Origin: Vibrio salilacus
GTDB taxonomy: Bacteria > Pseudomonadota > Gammaproteobacteria > Enterobacterales > Vibrionaceae
Reading direction: 5' to 3'
Length of the DNA: 64,000 nucleotides
Assembly (NCBI RefSeq): GCF_002811245.1
Contig: NZ_NIVQ01000007.1
Coordinates: 62,001 to 126,000, forward strand
Under the pieces are notes generated by a model. The model ran no database searches. It had not been told where the DNA came from and saw nothing but the letters and a program-made list of their open reading frames with translations. Shown piece by piece: positions 9,176-16,613 of this stretch (the first letter of the stretch is position 1; each line of letters begins with the position of its first letter). The position numbers were made by a program, and so were the translations under genes.

Positions 9176-10855
9176 CTATTGGCATGATATTTCATCCCAA
9201 AACCAGTTTGACTGGATTGGAGACTCCCACACACCTGGGCCGTTTTTGGCCACAAAACACTTGCCTTGATAAGTGACTTTATCGCCATTGGCCACTTGGG
9301 ACGTTCCTGGCTGCCACTGGATAAAAGTATCGGGTACGGGCGTTGGATCTGGGGTCGGAGTTGGGTCAGGGTCAGGGTCAGGCTCTGGATCTGGGGTCGG
9401 CGTTGGCTCTGGAGTCGTTGGAGTCCCCGATACAAGCTCCCATGGTCCACCTTGTGAAGGATCATCACCTTGTGTCCACCATTTTGCCTGATAGGTTGCG
9501 CCATTATGCGTCACTTGCTCACCCGAGTTATACACTTTATTGATATCCCAACCATTCCCACCGGGATCGGTTCCTGGGTCTACAGGGTCAAGCTGCTCAA
9601 CCACTCGTACTTCAGGCCAGCTTGAGTGTGAACCATAAAGGTTAGTCACACATTTTTCGTAATCACCTGCCATCAAGGCTGAGTAAGCCGTTTGAAAACC
9701 AACCAGTTCACACTCAAATGAGTACCCCCCTGGGCGATCAGCATAGTACTTCCAGTTACCATCCCAATTGGTGTACAGCACGTCTGTTGCGCCATTTAAG
9801 TTCAAACTTCCGTAAGGCGTTTGCTGCCAACACGTGCTCTTTTCGTCTGTTTCAAGCGGGATTTGATAGTGATTAGATAAGCCTTGCCAATAACGAATGC
9901 GGTTAACTGGCTGACCTTTATCTTTGTTTTGTTCACCACACTCAATGCCACCGTTAATGATATTAATGGTGGTACCAAACCCATAACCGATACCTGCATC
10001 AATCTCTCGTTGAGAGGGAGTCCAAGTTTTATCGATCACATGCAGCATGGCTGGTTTAGGGGCTTGCGGGGTGAGAAAAAACCAAATCGCGGAGGCCAGA
10101 TTCAACCAAGAGTCAGCCACCAGCCCTGGATTGTTGAGTAACACTGATGCGTCACCGTCAAACATGACTTCTGAGAATGCGCCGTAGTTAAAATGGTAAG
10201 AAAGTTGTTTGGCACCGCGGCCAAAATAGCCTTGTCCGACGGCACACGGCCACTTTTTATTTTGCCAATCATTCTGACCACACCCTGTGGTATAGCCTTC
10301 TTGTCCTTCTGACCAACCCATTTCACGCACGTGAACTAATGCTTGTTGCCACTCTTCTAGTCCGAGTGGGTTATCGGACGTGTTATCTATCGCGATATGC
10401 CCCCCTGTCTCTTGAGCGAAGTGAGCAAATGCCGTCACGATAGAACGTTTACAAATAGCATCTGAATCTCGTCCATCTGTGTATTCAGCACAGAAGGCCG
10501 GAAATTTACCGATAGCACGTAAAAATCGTGTATACGTGTATTCTGGCGCCGCCATATGGGTCAGAAAATCCCATTCAGCTTGAGGAAAAACACGCTCAGC
10601 ACGTTTGACGTTGTCAGGGTTAGACATAAGCCCAGCATCAATGGCTTCAACCACAGTGTTAGGCGCAGTGCGCAGCGCCTGAGACCAAATTTGGTACATC
10701 GGATCAGCCGTTTTCTGCAGCTCTGCGGCCTCGATATCGCTGCGTGCAACAACATAACCGGTTGGATTATCTGGGTCTGGCTGAATGTTCATTGCAGCCC
10801 AAGTGGGAGTCGTGGCCAAAATAGCCAATGCCGTGAGGTAACGTGTTTTGTTCAT
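9176..10855 (-). CDS. Secreted GH19 chitinase with two carbohydrate-binding modules
   Basis: A 559-aa exported chitinase. The signal peptide ([20 protein letters not shown]) is followed by a GH19 catalytic domain (about 60-400). It shows the conserved glutamate context HFAQETGGH and the substrate-cleft motif [16 protein letters not shown]. Next comes a CBM5/12-like module ([20 protein letters not shown]). A Pro/Asp/Thr-rich linker ([13 protein letters not shown]) then leads to a second CBM (about 510-559) ending in [12 protein letters not shown] 10855 is preferred because AAGGA lies eight bases upstream. It should cut chitin outside the cell, a common Vibrio trait. It is monocistronic. Confidence 0.93.
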   Translation of the reverse strand: MNKTRYLTALAILATTPTWAAMNIQPDPDNPTGYVVARSDIEAAELQKTADPMYQIWSQALRTAPNTVVEAIDAGLMSNPDNVKRAERVFPQAEWDFLTHMAAPEYTYTRFLRAIGKFPAFCAEYTDGRDSDAICKRSIVTAFAHFAQETGGHIAIDNTSDNPLGLEEWQQALVHVREMGWSEGQEGYTTGCGQNDWQNKKWPCAVGQGYFGRGAKQLSYHFNYGAFSEVMFDGDASVLLNNPGLVADSWLNLASAIWFFLTPQAPKPAMLHVIDKTWTPSQREIDAGIGYGFGTTINIINGGIECGEQNKDKGQPVNRIRYWQGLSNHYQIPLETDEKSTCWQQTPYGSLNLNGATDVLYTNWDGNWKYYADRPGGYSFECELVGFQTAYSALMAGDYEKCVTNLYGSHSSWPEVRVVEQLDPVDPGTDPGGNGWDINKVYNSGEQVTHNGATYQAKWWTQGDDPSQGGPWELVSGTPTTPEPTPTPDPEPDPDPDPTPTPDPTPVPDTFIQWQPGTSQVANGDKVTYQGKCFVAKNGPGVWESPIQSNWFWDEISCQ

Positions 10856-11123
10856 CGAACCCATCCTTGTGTGAATAACTTGCGTGAATAGCTCACTCAA
10901 GATTAGAAAAGTCCGAGCCTTGCTGCACGTGAAGTCTCTGTCACCAAAGTCAAGTTGCGAGGCAGTGTTCAATTACAACAAAAGCCGTCACTCTGCGTTA
11001 ACTAAAACTGTCTAATCGATTCAAAAAATCAATTCAAACAAACGTTGTCACTGCCTATGGATTGTCAGCTCACAGAGTCATTACCGTACCGTAATACAGT
11101 TAAACTCGGCGACAACAAAACGA

Positions 11124-11149
11124 AAAAACTAGCCCGAGAGCTAGTTTTT
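11124..11149. terminator. Terminator left of the element, probably guaA's original terminator
   Basis: The hairpin AAAAACTAGC-CCGAGA-GCTAGTTTTT has A and T tracts on both sides and can work on either strand. It lies 30-55 bp left of the attL core. If the element is removed, guaA (minus strand) would run straight into it, so it probably was the native guaA terminator. Confidence 0.8.
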
Positions 11150-11178
11150 GTTAACGTTTCATGGTCAATCGAGAGTGG

Positions 11179-11192
11179 TTATTCCCACTCGA
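11179..11192. repeat. attL core (copy of the guaA 3' end)
   Basis: TTATTCCCACTCGA, identical to 28609-28622; the flanking bases differ on both sides. It is a displaced copy of the final guaA codons (read on the minus strand as S-S/R-V/G context ending EWE-stop), left behind by integrase-mediated recombination. Confidence 0.9.
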
Positions 11193-11226
11193 ATATCAAC
11201 GGGAACAAAATACATCGAAATAACAG

Positions 11227-11412
11227 CTATTTAGAAACACCACCTTTCCCGATACCATCATCTATACCATGCGCAGAATTTTTTTGATTTTTTGCGTCTC
11301 GTCGGCGTTTGAGTTCTGCTTTGGCCCAAGCTGAGGATTCTTGCATATCACGACGAAGCTCTTGTATCTCTTCAACACTAAGCCGTCGCGGACCCGAGGT
11401 AATTCTATCCAT
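11227..11412 (-). CDS. Small charged protein of unknown function at the left end of the element
   Basis: A 61-aa protein rich in Arg, Lys and Glu (MDRITSGPRRLSVEEIQELRRDM...). A predicted helix covers about residues 11-43, with a Gly-rich tail. A near-perfect ribosome-binding site (GGAGGT, six bases before the ATG) makes it a probable real gene despite its size. It is divergent from the 42-aa ORF. I do not recognise the family. Regulatory or DNA-binding roles are possible but unsupported. Confidence 0.65.
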   Translation of the reverse strand: MDRITSGPRRLSVEEIQELRRDMQESSAWAKAELKRRRDAKNQKNSAHGIDDGIGKGGVSK

Positions 11413-11548
11413 CGTGTACCTCCAACTTGTCGCAATACATTTTAAAACGCATCAAAACATGAGTTACCAGCAAGAAACCTTGGTGATATTTTTAGATTAT
11501 TTTTCATACACATCTTGAAAGCCATCAATACTGCCCAAAGATTATACA

Positions 11549-11566
11549 ACGAGGAATAACCTCGTT
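11549..11566 (+). promoter_or_regulatory. Leader hairpin before the 42-aa ORF
   Basis: AACGAG/CTCGTT stem with a seven-base loop ends eight bases before the AAAGGA ribosome-binding site of the small basic ORF. It may protect the mRNA 5' end or tune translation. Confidence 0.35.
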
Positions 11567-11584
11567 AAATAAAAGGATCAAATC

Positions 11585-11713
11585 ATGGGTTTGAAACCAG
11601 GACCAAAACCAATAGCCAAGTCGACTGGTAAACCAGATCAACGTCGACGTGACAACAAAAAAACTCCAGGAAACACTCCGGGACTAAAGCCGAGTAAGTC
11701 CTCGAACAAGTAA
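11585..11713 (+). CDS. 42-aa very basic protein of unknown function
   Basis: A small ORF too short for most gene callers. It begins MGLKPGPKPIAKSTGKP and ends GLKPSKSSNK, so the GLKPxxK motif occurs at both ends. It is Lys/Arg/Pro-rich with no hydrophobic segment. AAAGGA lies about eight bases upstream, and a clear 8-bp terminator hairpin follows. Leader hairpin, SD, ORF and terminator together look like a complete small transcription unit. GPKP resembles a minor-groove AT-hook core, so nucleic-acid binding is a guess. Confidence 0.6.
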   Translation: MGLKPGPKPIAKSTGKPDQRRRDNKKTPGNTPGLKPSKSSNK

Positions 11714-11728
11714 CGCTACCTCAATGTC

Positions 11729-11757
11729 GAGTCAGAGTTTGTCGTTCTGACTCTTGT
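11729..11757 (+). terminator. Terminator of the 42-aa gene
   Basis: A perfect 8-bp stem, GAGTCAGA/TCTGACTC, with a nine-base loop is followed by TTGTTGCT. It is 16 bases past the small ORF's stop codon. Confidence 0.65.
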
Positions 11758-11891
11758 TGCTAAAACCCATAACACGCCTTTCCTCAAAACCAGTGAATAA
11801 CATGTACTCAGTCAATTGAGCAAATTGCAATTGACCTCAATTTTCTAATGCCTTTACTATACAACAAGTCACTGTTGGGCAGGAGGACAAA

Positions 11892-12437
11892 ATGATTGAG
11901 CAATTAAGCAAAGTTACCTATCCCAGCCTCTTTATTGATATAGGAACTAGCCGTATTCCAAAATCGTTTGATGACGATGGAAATATCAGAGATATACAAA
12001 TACTAGAGTGCATTATGAGTTACATCGAGAGTTCCAAAAGCGAGCCTCAACAATCGAATGTAACCTACTTTGATATCCAAGACAGCGCAGAACCTATGAG
12101 GGAATTCATCACCACCTTTAACAAGTATACAGAGTCATCCTGTATAATTGTTGCACATAACGCTGAAACAGATATCAAGCTCATACAGGGAATGGCAACT
12201 CGCTTAGGTATGGAGATTACTTCAGATATCAAAACATATTGCACTATGCTGAATGGGGTTCCTTACTCGAAAACCCATGTGTATCGAGGTGGAAAGAAAG
12301 TCAAAAAGTACCCGCATCTTCAAGAGCTATACAGAAACCTAACGGGTTATGACTATGGAAAAGGAGACATTATTGATGACTTGATGATGTGTTTTGAATG
12401 CTATAAATGCCTCGAAGAAAGAGAAATGGAGGCATAA
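11892..12437 (+). CDS. DEDD-exonuclease-like protein with a degenerate active site
   Basis: A 181-aa protein with the outline of a DnaQ/RNase T-type 3'-5' exonuclease. Motif I reads SLFIDIGTS (D16), where the usual second acidic residue (DxE) is Gly18. Motif II is IIVAHNAETDIKLI (H89, N90, D94), a good fit. Motif III near 158-170 has Asp162/163 but not the usual His. It may be inactive, use other residues, or be a divergent family. The start has an ideal AGGAGG six bases upstream. It stands alone in the element's cargo region. Confidence in the fold is moderate, in activity low. Confidence 0.6.
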   Translation: MIEQLSKVTYPSLFIDIGTSRIPKSFDDDGNIRDIQILECIMSYIESSKSEPQQSNVTYFDIQDSAEPMREFITTFNKYTESSCIIVAHNAETDIKLIQGMATRLGMEITSDIKTYCTMLNGVPYSKTHVYRGGKKVKKYPHLQELYRNLTGYDYGKGDIIDDLMMCFECYKCLEEREMEA

Positions 12438-12673
12438 CGTAGACTATTCAGGACGAAATCAGCTTTTCAAGCACAGGATTGATTTCAGACGAGACAGAAT
12501 CTTCAACGTATTTATGTCTACCTCTCAATCTACATCCATCACTAGCTCAAAGTAATACAACGAAGAGAGCTATGCCTTGTGAACGCTGGCCGGACTAATG
12601 TCTACTATTTAATATATATACAACTAACTAATGAGTGTGTACCTCGTTATTTTTAAATCAAAGGAGAAACTAG

Positions 12674-13147
12674 TTGGCTTGGATAGAAGAGTACCTTAAA
12701 GATTACACTAAGCAACGAGATAAACTATTCAAAGAACGTTGGTTTACAGCAAAAAGTTGGTTTGCTCGTTCTAAAGAATCCACTAAGTATCAAGAACTTG
12801 AAAACCTGTTAAGTATCGAGAAAGATTTTAACTCTAAGTGGCTGAAAAATTTAAGGCATGCCATTGTTAGGTATAAATTGAAAGAAGATGATATAGCAGA
12901 AGCAAAGTTGCTCATAGATACCCATATATCCAAACATAAAGAGCGAGACTTTTTCCTAATTATTGTTGGTGTCTTGTTCGCTGCTTCTATAAAAGTCTTG
13001 GGGAATGACATCCTTTTTAGTTCATCTGTTGTTCTCACAGCTCTTTTTCTTGGCTATGAGCGCTTGTTTGGTAGTACAACAAAAAATAGCTTAGAAGAGT
13101 TTAAAGCGATACTAGATATTGCATCAAAACAAGAAGATAATAAGTAG
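12674..13147 (+). CDS. Small membrane protein of unknown function
   Basis: A 157-aa protein starting at TTG (AAGGAG seven bases upstream supports it). Residues 1-95 are charged and helical, probably coiled. Two hydrophobic segments follow (about 96-113 FFLIIVGVLFAASIKV and 117-133). A short cytoplasmic tail ends the protein. This layout (soluble helical domain plus a 2-TM hairpin) resembles SLATT-type effectors of defence loci in general shape, but I see no family motif. It precedes the convergent DarTG-like cassette. Confidence 0.7.
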   Translation: MAWIEEYLKDYTKQRDKLFKERWFTAKSWFARSKESTKYQELENLLSIEKDFNSKWLKNLRHAIVRYKLKEDDIAEAKLLIDTHISKHKERDFFLIIVGVLFAASIKVLGNDILFSSSVVLTALFLGYERLFGSTTKNSLEEFKAILDIASKQEDNK

Positions 13148-13204
13148 CCATGATTTAGGAATACTGTATTAATCTCCTTTCTGATAGATGATAACATTTG
13201 TAAA

Positions 13205-13231
13205 TTCGGGCTAGTACTCCATCACCGGCCC
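13205..13231. repeat. Left flanking repeat of the DarTG-like cassette
   Basis: Contains CGGGCTAGTACTCCATCACC followed by GGCCC. It is nearly repeated in direct orientation at 16021-16046 on the other side of the toxin-antitoxin pair. Shared core: GTAC, CCATCACCGGCCC. Also able to form a short GGGC/GCCC hairpin. Confidence 0.6.
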
Positions 13232-13308
13232 ATTAAATTTCTACTCAGATTACAATGAAAATATTAGAATTATCAAACCTAAGATGAATTACTACACCTA
13301 ATTCAATA

Positions 13309-14451
13309 CTAACCTTTTAACTCTAATTTATCCTTCCATAATTGAGTTCTCATGTCGACTTTCTCTGCTCCTATATTAGCAACTGCCTCAATATCTTCCG
13401 AGGAACTATCTGGAGAGATAACGTAGTAGCTTTCAATAGGCATTTTTGAAAAGTGTTTTTTGTATTTAGACAACCAAGTCAGTTTACTTGCAAAAAAGAT
13501 AATTTTGTCTGCAAGATAAGTTCGCATCATGACAGATGGCATGAACTCTTTTTTATCAAATTCTACAGTTGGATTACCAATTGAAACCAAGTTAGGTTTC
13601 AAATCCATTCGAGTACGTGACAGCTTTTTAGCTGATTCATAAATTCCTGAGGGTAAGCCACAACCACAAACAAGACCTTGTTCAGCAAACTCAAACGCTA
13701 GTTTTTTTTCAAACGCCGTTGCCCCAAACAAAACACTACGCTTACCTTGCAGGCAAGACTCAATAAACTTTCTTATCGATAGTATTTCTTCATCTGTAGG
13801 TTTGCTACTACAAATTAATGAGTAGTCGTACTGAACACTCTCTTTCTCTATTGGATAAAAAAACAGATCTTTACTGGTGTATTTTTTTAAGTTTAATGGA
13901 TATTCGAATGAGGTAGTTTTTATAACTTTAATTCCAACACTGCGAAGAAGAGGTTCACAGTCGTCAAACTTATACTTTTTTTGAGCAACATTCAATGAAT
14001 CAGCAGGCTCAAATACGTATATGTGAGCAGGTGAATCCTGAAGCCGTAAACTGATCATCGAACTAACTTTAGCCCAATCCAATTGGCCATGCCCACAGCC
14101 TAACGCGGGAAGAGTGACAATCTTTCCAGGTTTATCTTCAAGGTACGTTGAAAGCCATTTTAGTCCATCATCAATATATTGATATTCCGATGGTTTTCTC
14201 CAATGATCTTTAGTGGGGAAGTTAATAATCTCTATTTCTTTAGAGATCATATCTCTTTGAATCCAGACGGAAGGAGCACCTGGTCGAATACTGCCTGAAC
14301 GACACTTCTCGACATAGTCATCAAACATTTCAGGATATCTTTTCTTAAAAGCGAGTGCGACACCAGCTCCCATCACACCAACGCAGTTCACGGTGTTCAC
14401 CATAATATCTGCATCAAACTCAAAAAAATCTCCAGAAACGAACTCTATCAT
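13309..14451 (-). CDS. DarG-like macrodomain antitoxin with a C-terminal DprA/SLOG-like domain
   Basis: A 380-aa two-domain protein. Residues 1-155 are a DarG-type macrodomain that should remove ADP-ribose from DNA. It shows NTVNCVGVMGAGVALAFK, then INFPTKDHWRKPSEYQ (K81 is the candidate catalytic Lys), then LPALGCGHGQLDW. Residues about 195-345 look like a Rossmann-type DprA/SLOG domain: FEFAEQGLVCGCGLPSGIYESA resembles the DprA glycine loop, and VSIGNPTV...MMRTYLADKIIFFAS its RNR...LSDAVLVVE region. SLOG domains bind nucleotide derivatives. The ATG overlaps the toxin stop (ATGA), so translation is coupled. The C-terminal assignment is by eye and less certain than the macrodomain. Confidence 0.85.
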   Translation of the reverse strand: MIEFVSGDFFEFDADIMVNTVNCVGVMGAGVALAFKKRYPEMFDDYVEKCRSGSIRPGAPSVWIQRDMISKEIEIINFPTKDHWRKPSEYQYIDDGLKWLSTYLEDKPGKIVTLPALGCGHGQLDWAKVSSMISLRLQDSPAHIYVFEPADSLNVAQKKYKFDDCEPLLRSVGIKVIKTTSFEYPLNLKKYTSKDLFFYPIEKESVQYDYSLICSSKPTDEEILSIRKFIESCLQGKRSVLFGATAFEKKLAFEFAEQGLVCGCGLPSGIYESAKKLSRTRMDLKPNLVSIGNPTVEFDKKEFMPSVMMRTYLADKIIFFASKLTWLSKYKKHFSKMPIESYYVISPDSSSEDIEAVANIGAEKVDMRTQLWKDKLELKG

Positions 14452-15794
14452 AAAATATTACCTTGCAATCTTTGGAGTACCTCATTTCTTAAGTCATCAA
14501 TTCCATCAGAAACCTGTTCCAACCAAGTTTGATTTAAAGAAGCAATATCAGCCTTACTGAGAGCCACTAACATATTGATGTCTTCAGGAGAGGTCACTAT
14601 ATCGAACAACTGACTTTTGTTCCTCCCTTTCGCCACGATTTCGCCCAATAAATCATCATATGTAACGAGCATTATAACTTTTCGAACAAGATCAGCAGTT
14701 AAAACTGGTAAATCCTCTGTCAAAATTCGTTTTAACATAGGCAAGGATCTTACGGGGTGCTCACCATCAGCCTTATCCATAAAATTATTGTTCCAACGAG
14801 TCATCGGCCCTTTGCCTATATCGTGTAGGTAGGCACTAATCTCTAAGATTTCACGATGAGTCTCGTCTAACTGTATGTATTCAGGCGAGTTAACTACAAG
14901 GCCTGCTACTCGTCGGCTATGAGAACCAACATCTTCACAATGAGGTCCGTAATTCGCACCTAGTCCATCGATTTCTTCAAGCTCTTTGATTGCGACGAAA
15001 CTAGCTCGGATAGCTGTTAATGCATCACTTATAGTCTGGAACTTGGGTAGGTTTTGGCGTTGAAATGAGACCACATAAGAAACAGCATCATCAAAATTGC
15101 GCTTTAGAAAGTAAGGTCCCGTAACTAAAGATTGAGTCCAGTTCCCTGGCTCACAGTAATAATGTTCCCCTCCGGCCTCACGCACATTTGGAGCAGCAAT
15201 TCCTTTATCCTGAAAAATCTGTCTCACACAATCCGAAATACTACGATTCCATGTAATAATCTGATTAATCTCACAAAGGGGAACGTGATCAGGCAGTAAA
15301 AGCTCAGCCATCTTTCGATGTCTATGCTCGTCGTCGGTATAACTCCACCCATTGTTATCTATCGTTTGCCAATCTAGTAAATCAAGTTGATCAGATTGGT
15401 TGTTTCCGGAAAAGAAAGTTGGAGGTATTACTGTGTTTGCTGATGCGTTTGTGAAGTATGCACCGGGCCTTGTCTCCAGTGATAAAATAGATACCGAAAG
15501 GTAGATAATAAATTGTTGATCAACATTCTTTTTGTGAAGAACTGCCAGTTGCATCGGCGTCTTCTTGGCGAAGTAAAATGGTACATAGTCATGAACACAA
15601 CGGCCCACTACACCGGGTATTTGCATTTGAGCCCGACGCCTCTGTATACCTTCTTCGGCAACATTTACATGTTCTATGCCACGGGCAATTTTCTGATTAG
15701 TCGAAAAAATCCCGTTATCTATTATTGATTCAAGATTTTCTATCGACGTAAAGTGATACGCATTACGATGTCTATGATGTTGAAGAACTGCCAT
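14448..15794 (-). CDS. DarT-like DNA ADP-ribosyltransferase toxin fused to an HD domain
   Basis: A 448-aa protein. Residues 1-230 match the DarT family, which uses NAD+ to ADP-ribosylate bases in single-stranded DNA. Visible are AYHFTSIENLESIIDNGIF, the VGRCVHDYVPFYFAKKTPM block, and HRKMAELLLPDHVP, whose E164 is the likely catalytic Glu. Residues about 270-448 form an HD domain: H292, H324-D325 (SAYLHDIGKG), EHPVRS, and D416 (LSKADIASL), so the metal-site set looks complete. DarT proteins are normally about 200 aa. ATG 15794 is chosen since AGGGAGAGG precedes it; a TTG lies 18 bases further up. It is first in a two-gene operon with the macrodomain gene. Confidence 0.87.
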   Translation of the reverse strand: MAVLQHHRHRNAYHFTSIENLESIIDNGIFSTNQKIARGIEHVNVAEEGIQRRRAQMQIPGVVGRCVHDYVPFYFAKKTPMQLAVLHKKNVDQQFIIYLSVSILSLETRPGAYFTNASANTVIPPTFFSGNNQSDQLDLLDWQTIDNNGWSYTDDEHRHRKMAELLLPDHVPLCEINQIITWNRSISDCVRQIFQDKGIAAPNVREAGGEHYYCEPGNWTQSLVTGPYFLKRNFDDAVSYVVSFQRQNLPKFQTISDALTAIRASFVAIKELEEIDGLGANYGPHCEDVGSHSRRVAGLVVNSPEYIQLDETHREILEISAYLHDIGKGPMTRWNNNFMDKADGEHPVRSLPMLKRILTEDLPVLTADLVRKVIMLVTYDDLLGEIVAKGRNKSQLFDIVTSPEDINMLVALSKADIASLNQTWLEQVSDGIDDLRNEVLQRLQGNIL

Positions 15795-16059
15795 TCGCCT
15801 CTCCCTTGGCAAGTTATCAATAAAAGCTTACTAACTCTATGGTTAAAAAGTTTTGAACACAAGCCACTGGTTCACAATTTAAACAGCAATACCATTTTCA
15901 TTGGATCATTAATTCTCTGATTCTCATGGAACAAGGAAATAATTACCTTCAACTTGAAAAGTATCCCGATACTATGCCAGTTATCATATATAACCTCTCT
16001 GACAAGTAGTATGTGAAAATGTGGGCCTGAGTACCATCACCGGCCCGTGTGCTTTCTAA
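15795..16059. other. Promoter region of the DarTG-like operon and right flanking repeat
   Basis: An AT-rich stretch without a gene. It should hold the toxin operon promoter. The right copy of the cassette-flanking repeat (16021-16046) lies at its far end, next to the stop of the small membrane gene of the trb cluster. Confidence 0.45.
16018..16046. repeat. Right flanking repeat of the DarTG-like cassette
   Basis: Reads AATGTGGGCCTGAGTACC then ATCACCGGCCC. It matches 13205-13231 with one gap and few changes. Its first half (AATGTGGGCCTG) recurs at 18938-18949 downstream of traI. GGGCC/GGCCC can pair as a small hairpin, possibly ending the trb transcript. Confidence 0.6.
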
Positions 16060-16314
16060 CTATTTGCGTCGGCCAAACGGCCAGCGTCTCATTTTGTCGA
16101 TTTGATCGACCGATCTCGTCATGTCCTTGTAAGCACGCCCGGCCAACCTGTTTTGGAATACCTCCATTTTGTCGGCAATGGCTTTCATCTTCGGGCCGTG
16201 TCCGGTGTTGTGCAGCCACTGCCCCAAAAAATAGAAGGCCAGCATCACAATGAACATCACTGCGAAGAAACCAAATACCTCCGCAAGGTTTTGGGGTGGA
16301 AAGTTAAACTCCAT
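16060..16314 (-). CDS. Small single-span membrane protein in the trb cluster
   Basis: An 84-aa protein with one membrane helix (about 12-32, VFGFFAVMFIVMLAFYFLG) and a basic C-terminal tail (RRWPFGRRK). AAGGA lies nine bases before the ATG. It follows the trbL-like gene in the same direction and is the last gene of that transcript. I do not recognise it. A partner of the TrbL channel protein is a reasonable guess from position only. Confidence 0.7.
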   Translation of the reverse strand: MEFNFPPQNLAEVFGFFAVMFIVMLAFYFLGQWLHNTGHGPKMKAIADKMEVFQNRLAGRAYKDMTRSVDQIDKMRRWPFGRRK

Positions 16315-16334
16315 AATCAGTAATCCTTATCTAG

Positions 16335-16613
16335 TTAGGCCATGCGGCCTTTTTTAACAAAGCTGGCAATCTCACTATTTCGTTCCTGTTGACGTTCCTG
16401 GGCATATGAAACGTAGTCCTCAACATCGAAGGTGTGCTTTTCCGGATCGCGCTCTTGCCATTCTGCGTGTGCTTGACGGGCTTCTTCCTGGTCCTCACTG
16501 GATAGGTCATCAAAGCCGCCGGTTTGATTCATCCAGCCAGTGCCGCCACCGCCTAAGCTATCGTTGTCAAATGCAGGGGAAGCGTCGTCAGTCGCCCTCC
16601 TTATCGTCATCAT
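16335..16613 (-). CDS. Hypothetical acidic protein overlapping the end of trbL
   Basis: A 92-aa reading frame rich in Asp, Glu and Gln (SSEDQEEARQAHAEWQERD). It overlaps the last 26 bases of the trbL-like gene. A perfect SD (AAGGAGGG, 16595-16602 on the minus strand) sits in the overlap, but no standard in-frame start follows at the right spacing. Its start is uncertain; the annotated ATG lies before that SD. It is in the same direction and tightly packed between trbL and the 84-aa gene, which supports coding. Confidence 0.55.
   Translation of the reverse strand: MMTIRRATDDASPAFDNDSLGGGGTGWMNQTGGFDDLSSEDQEEARQAHAEWQERDPEKHTFDVEDYVSYAQERQQERNSEIASFVKKGRMA

Noticed and set aside
9266..9491. 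Plus-strand reading frames rich in Gly, Ser and Trp repeats opposite the chitinase linker
   Set aside because: They are antisense shadows of the Pro/Asp/Thr-rich linker of the chitinase, whose low-complexity DNA stays open in all frames.
15513..15728. A 71-aa plus-strand frame within the DarT-like gene
   Set aside because: Antisense to the conserved toxin domain, with no SD; a shadow frame.
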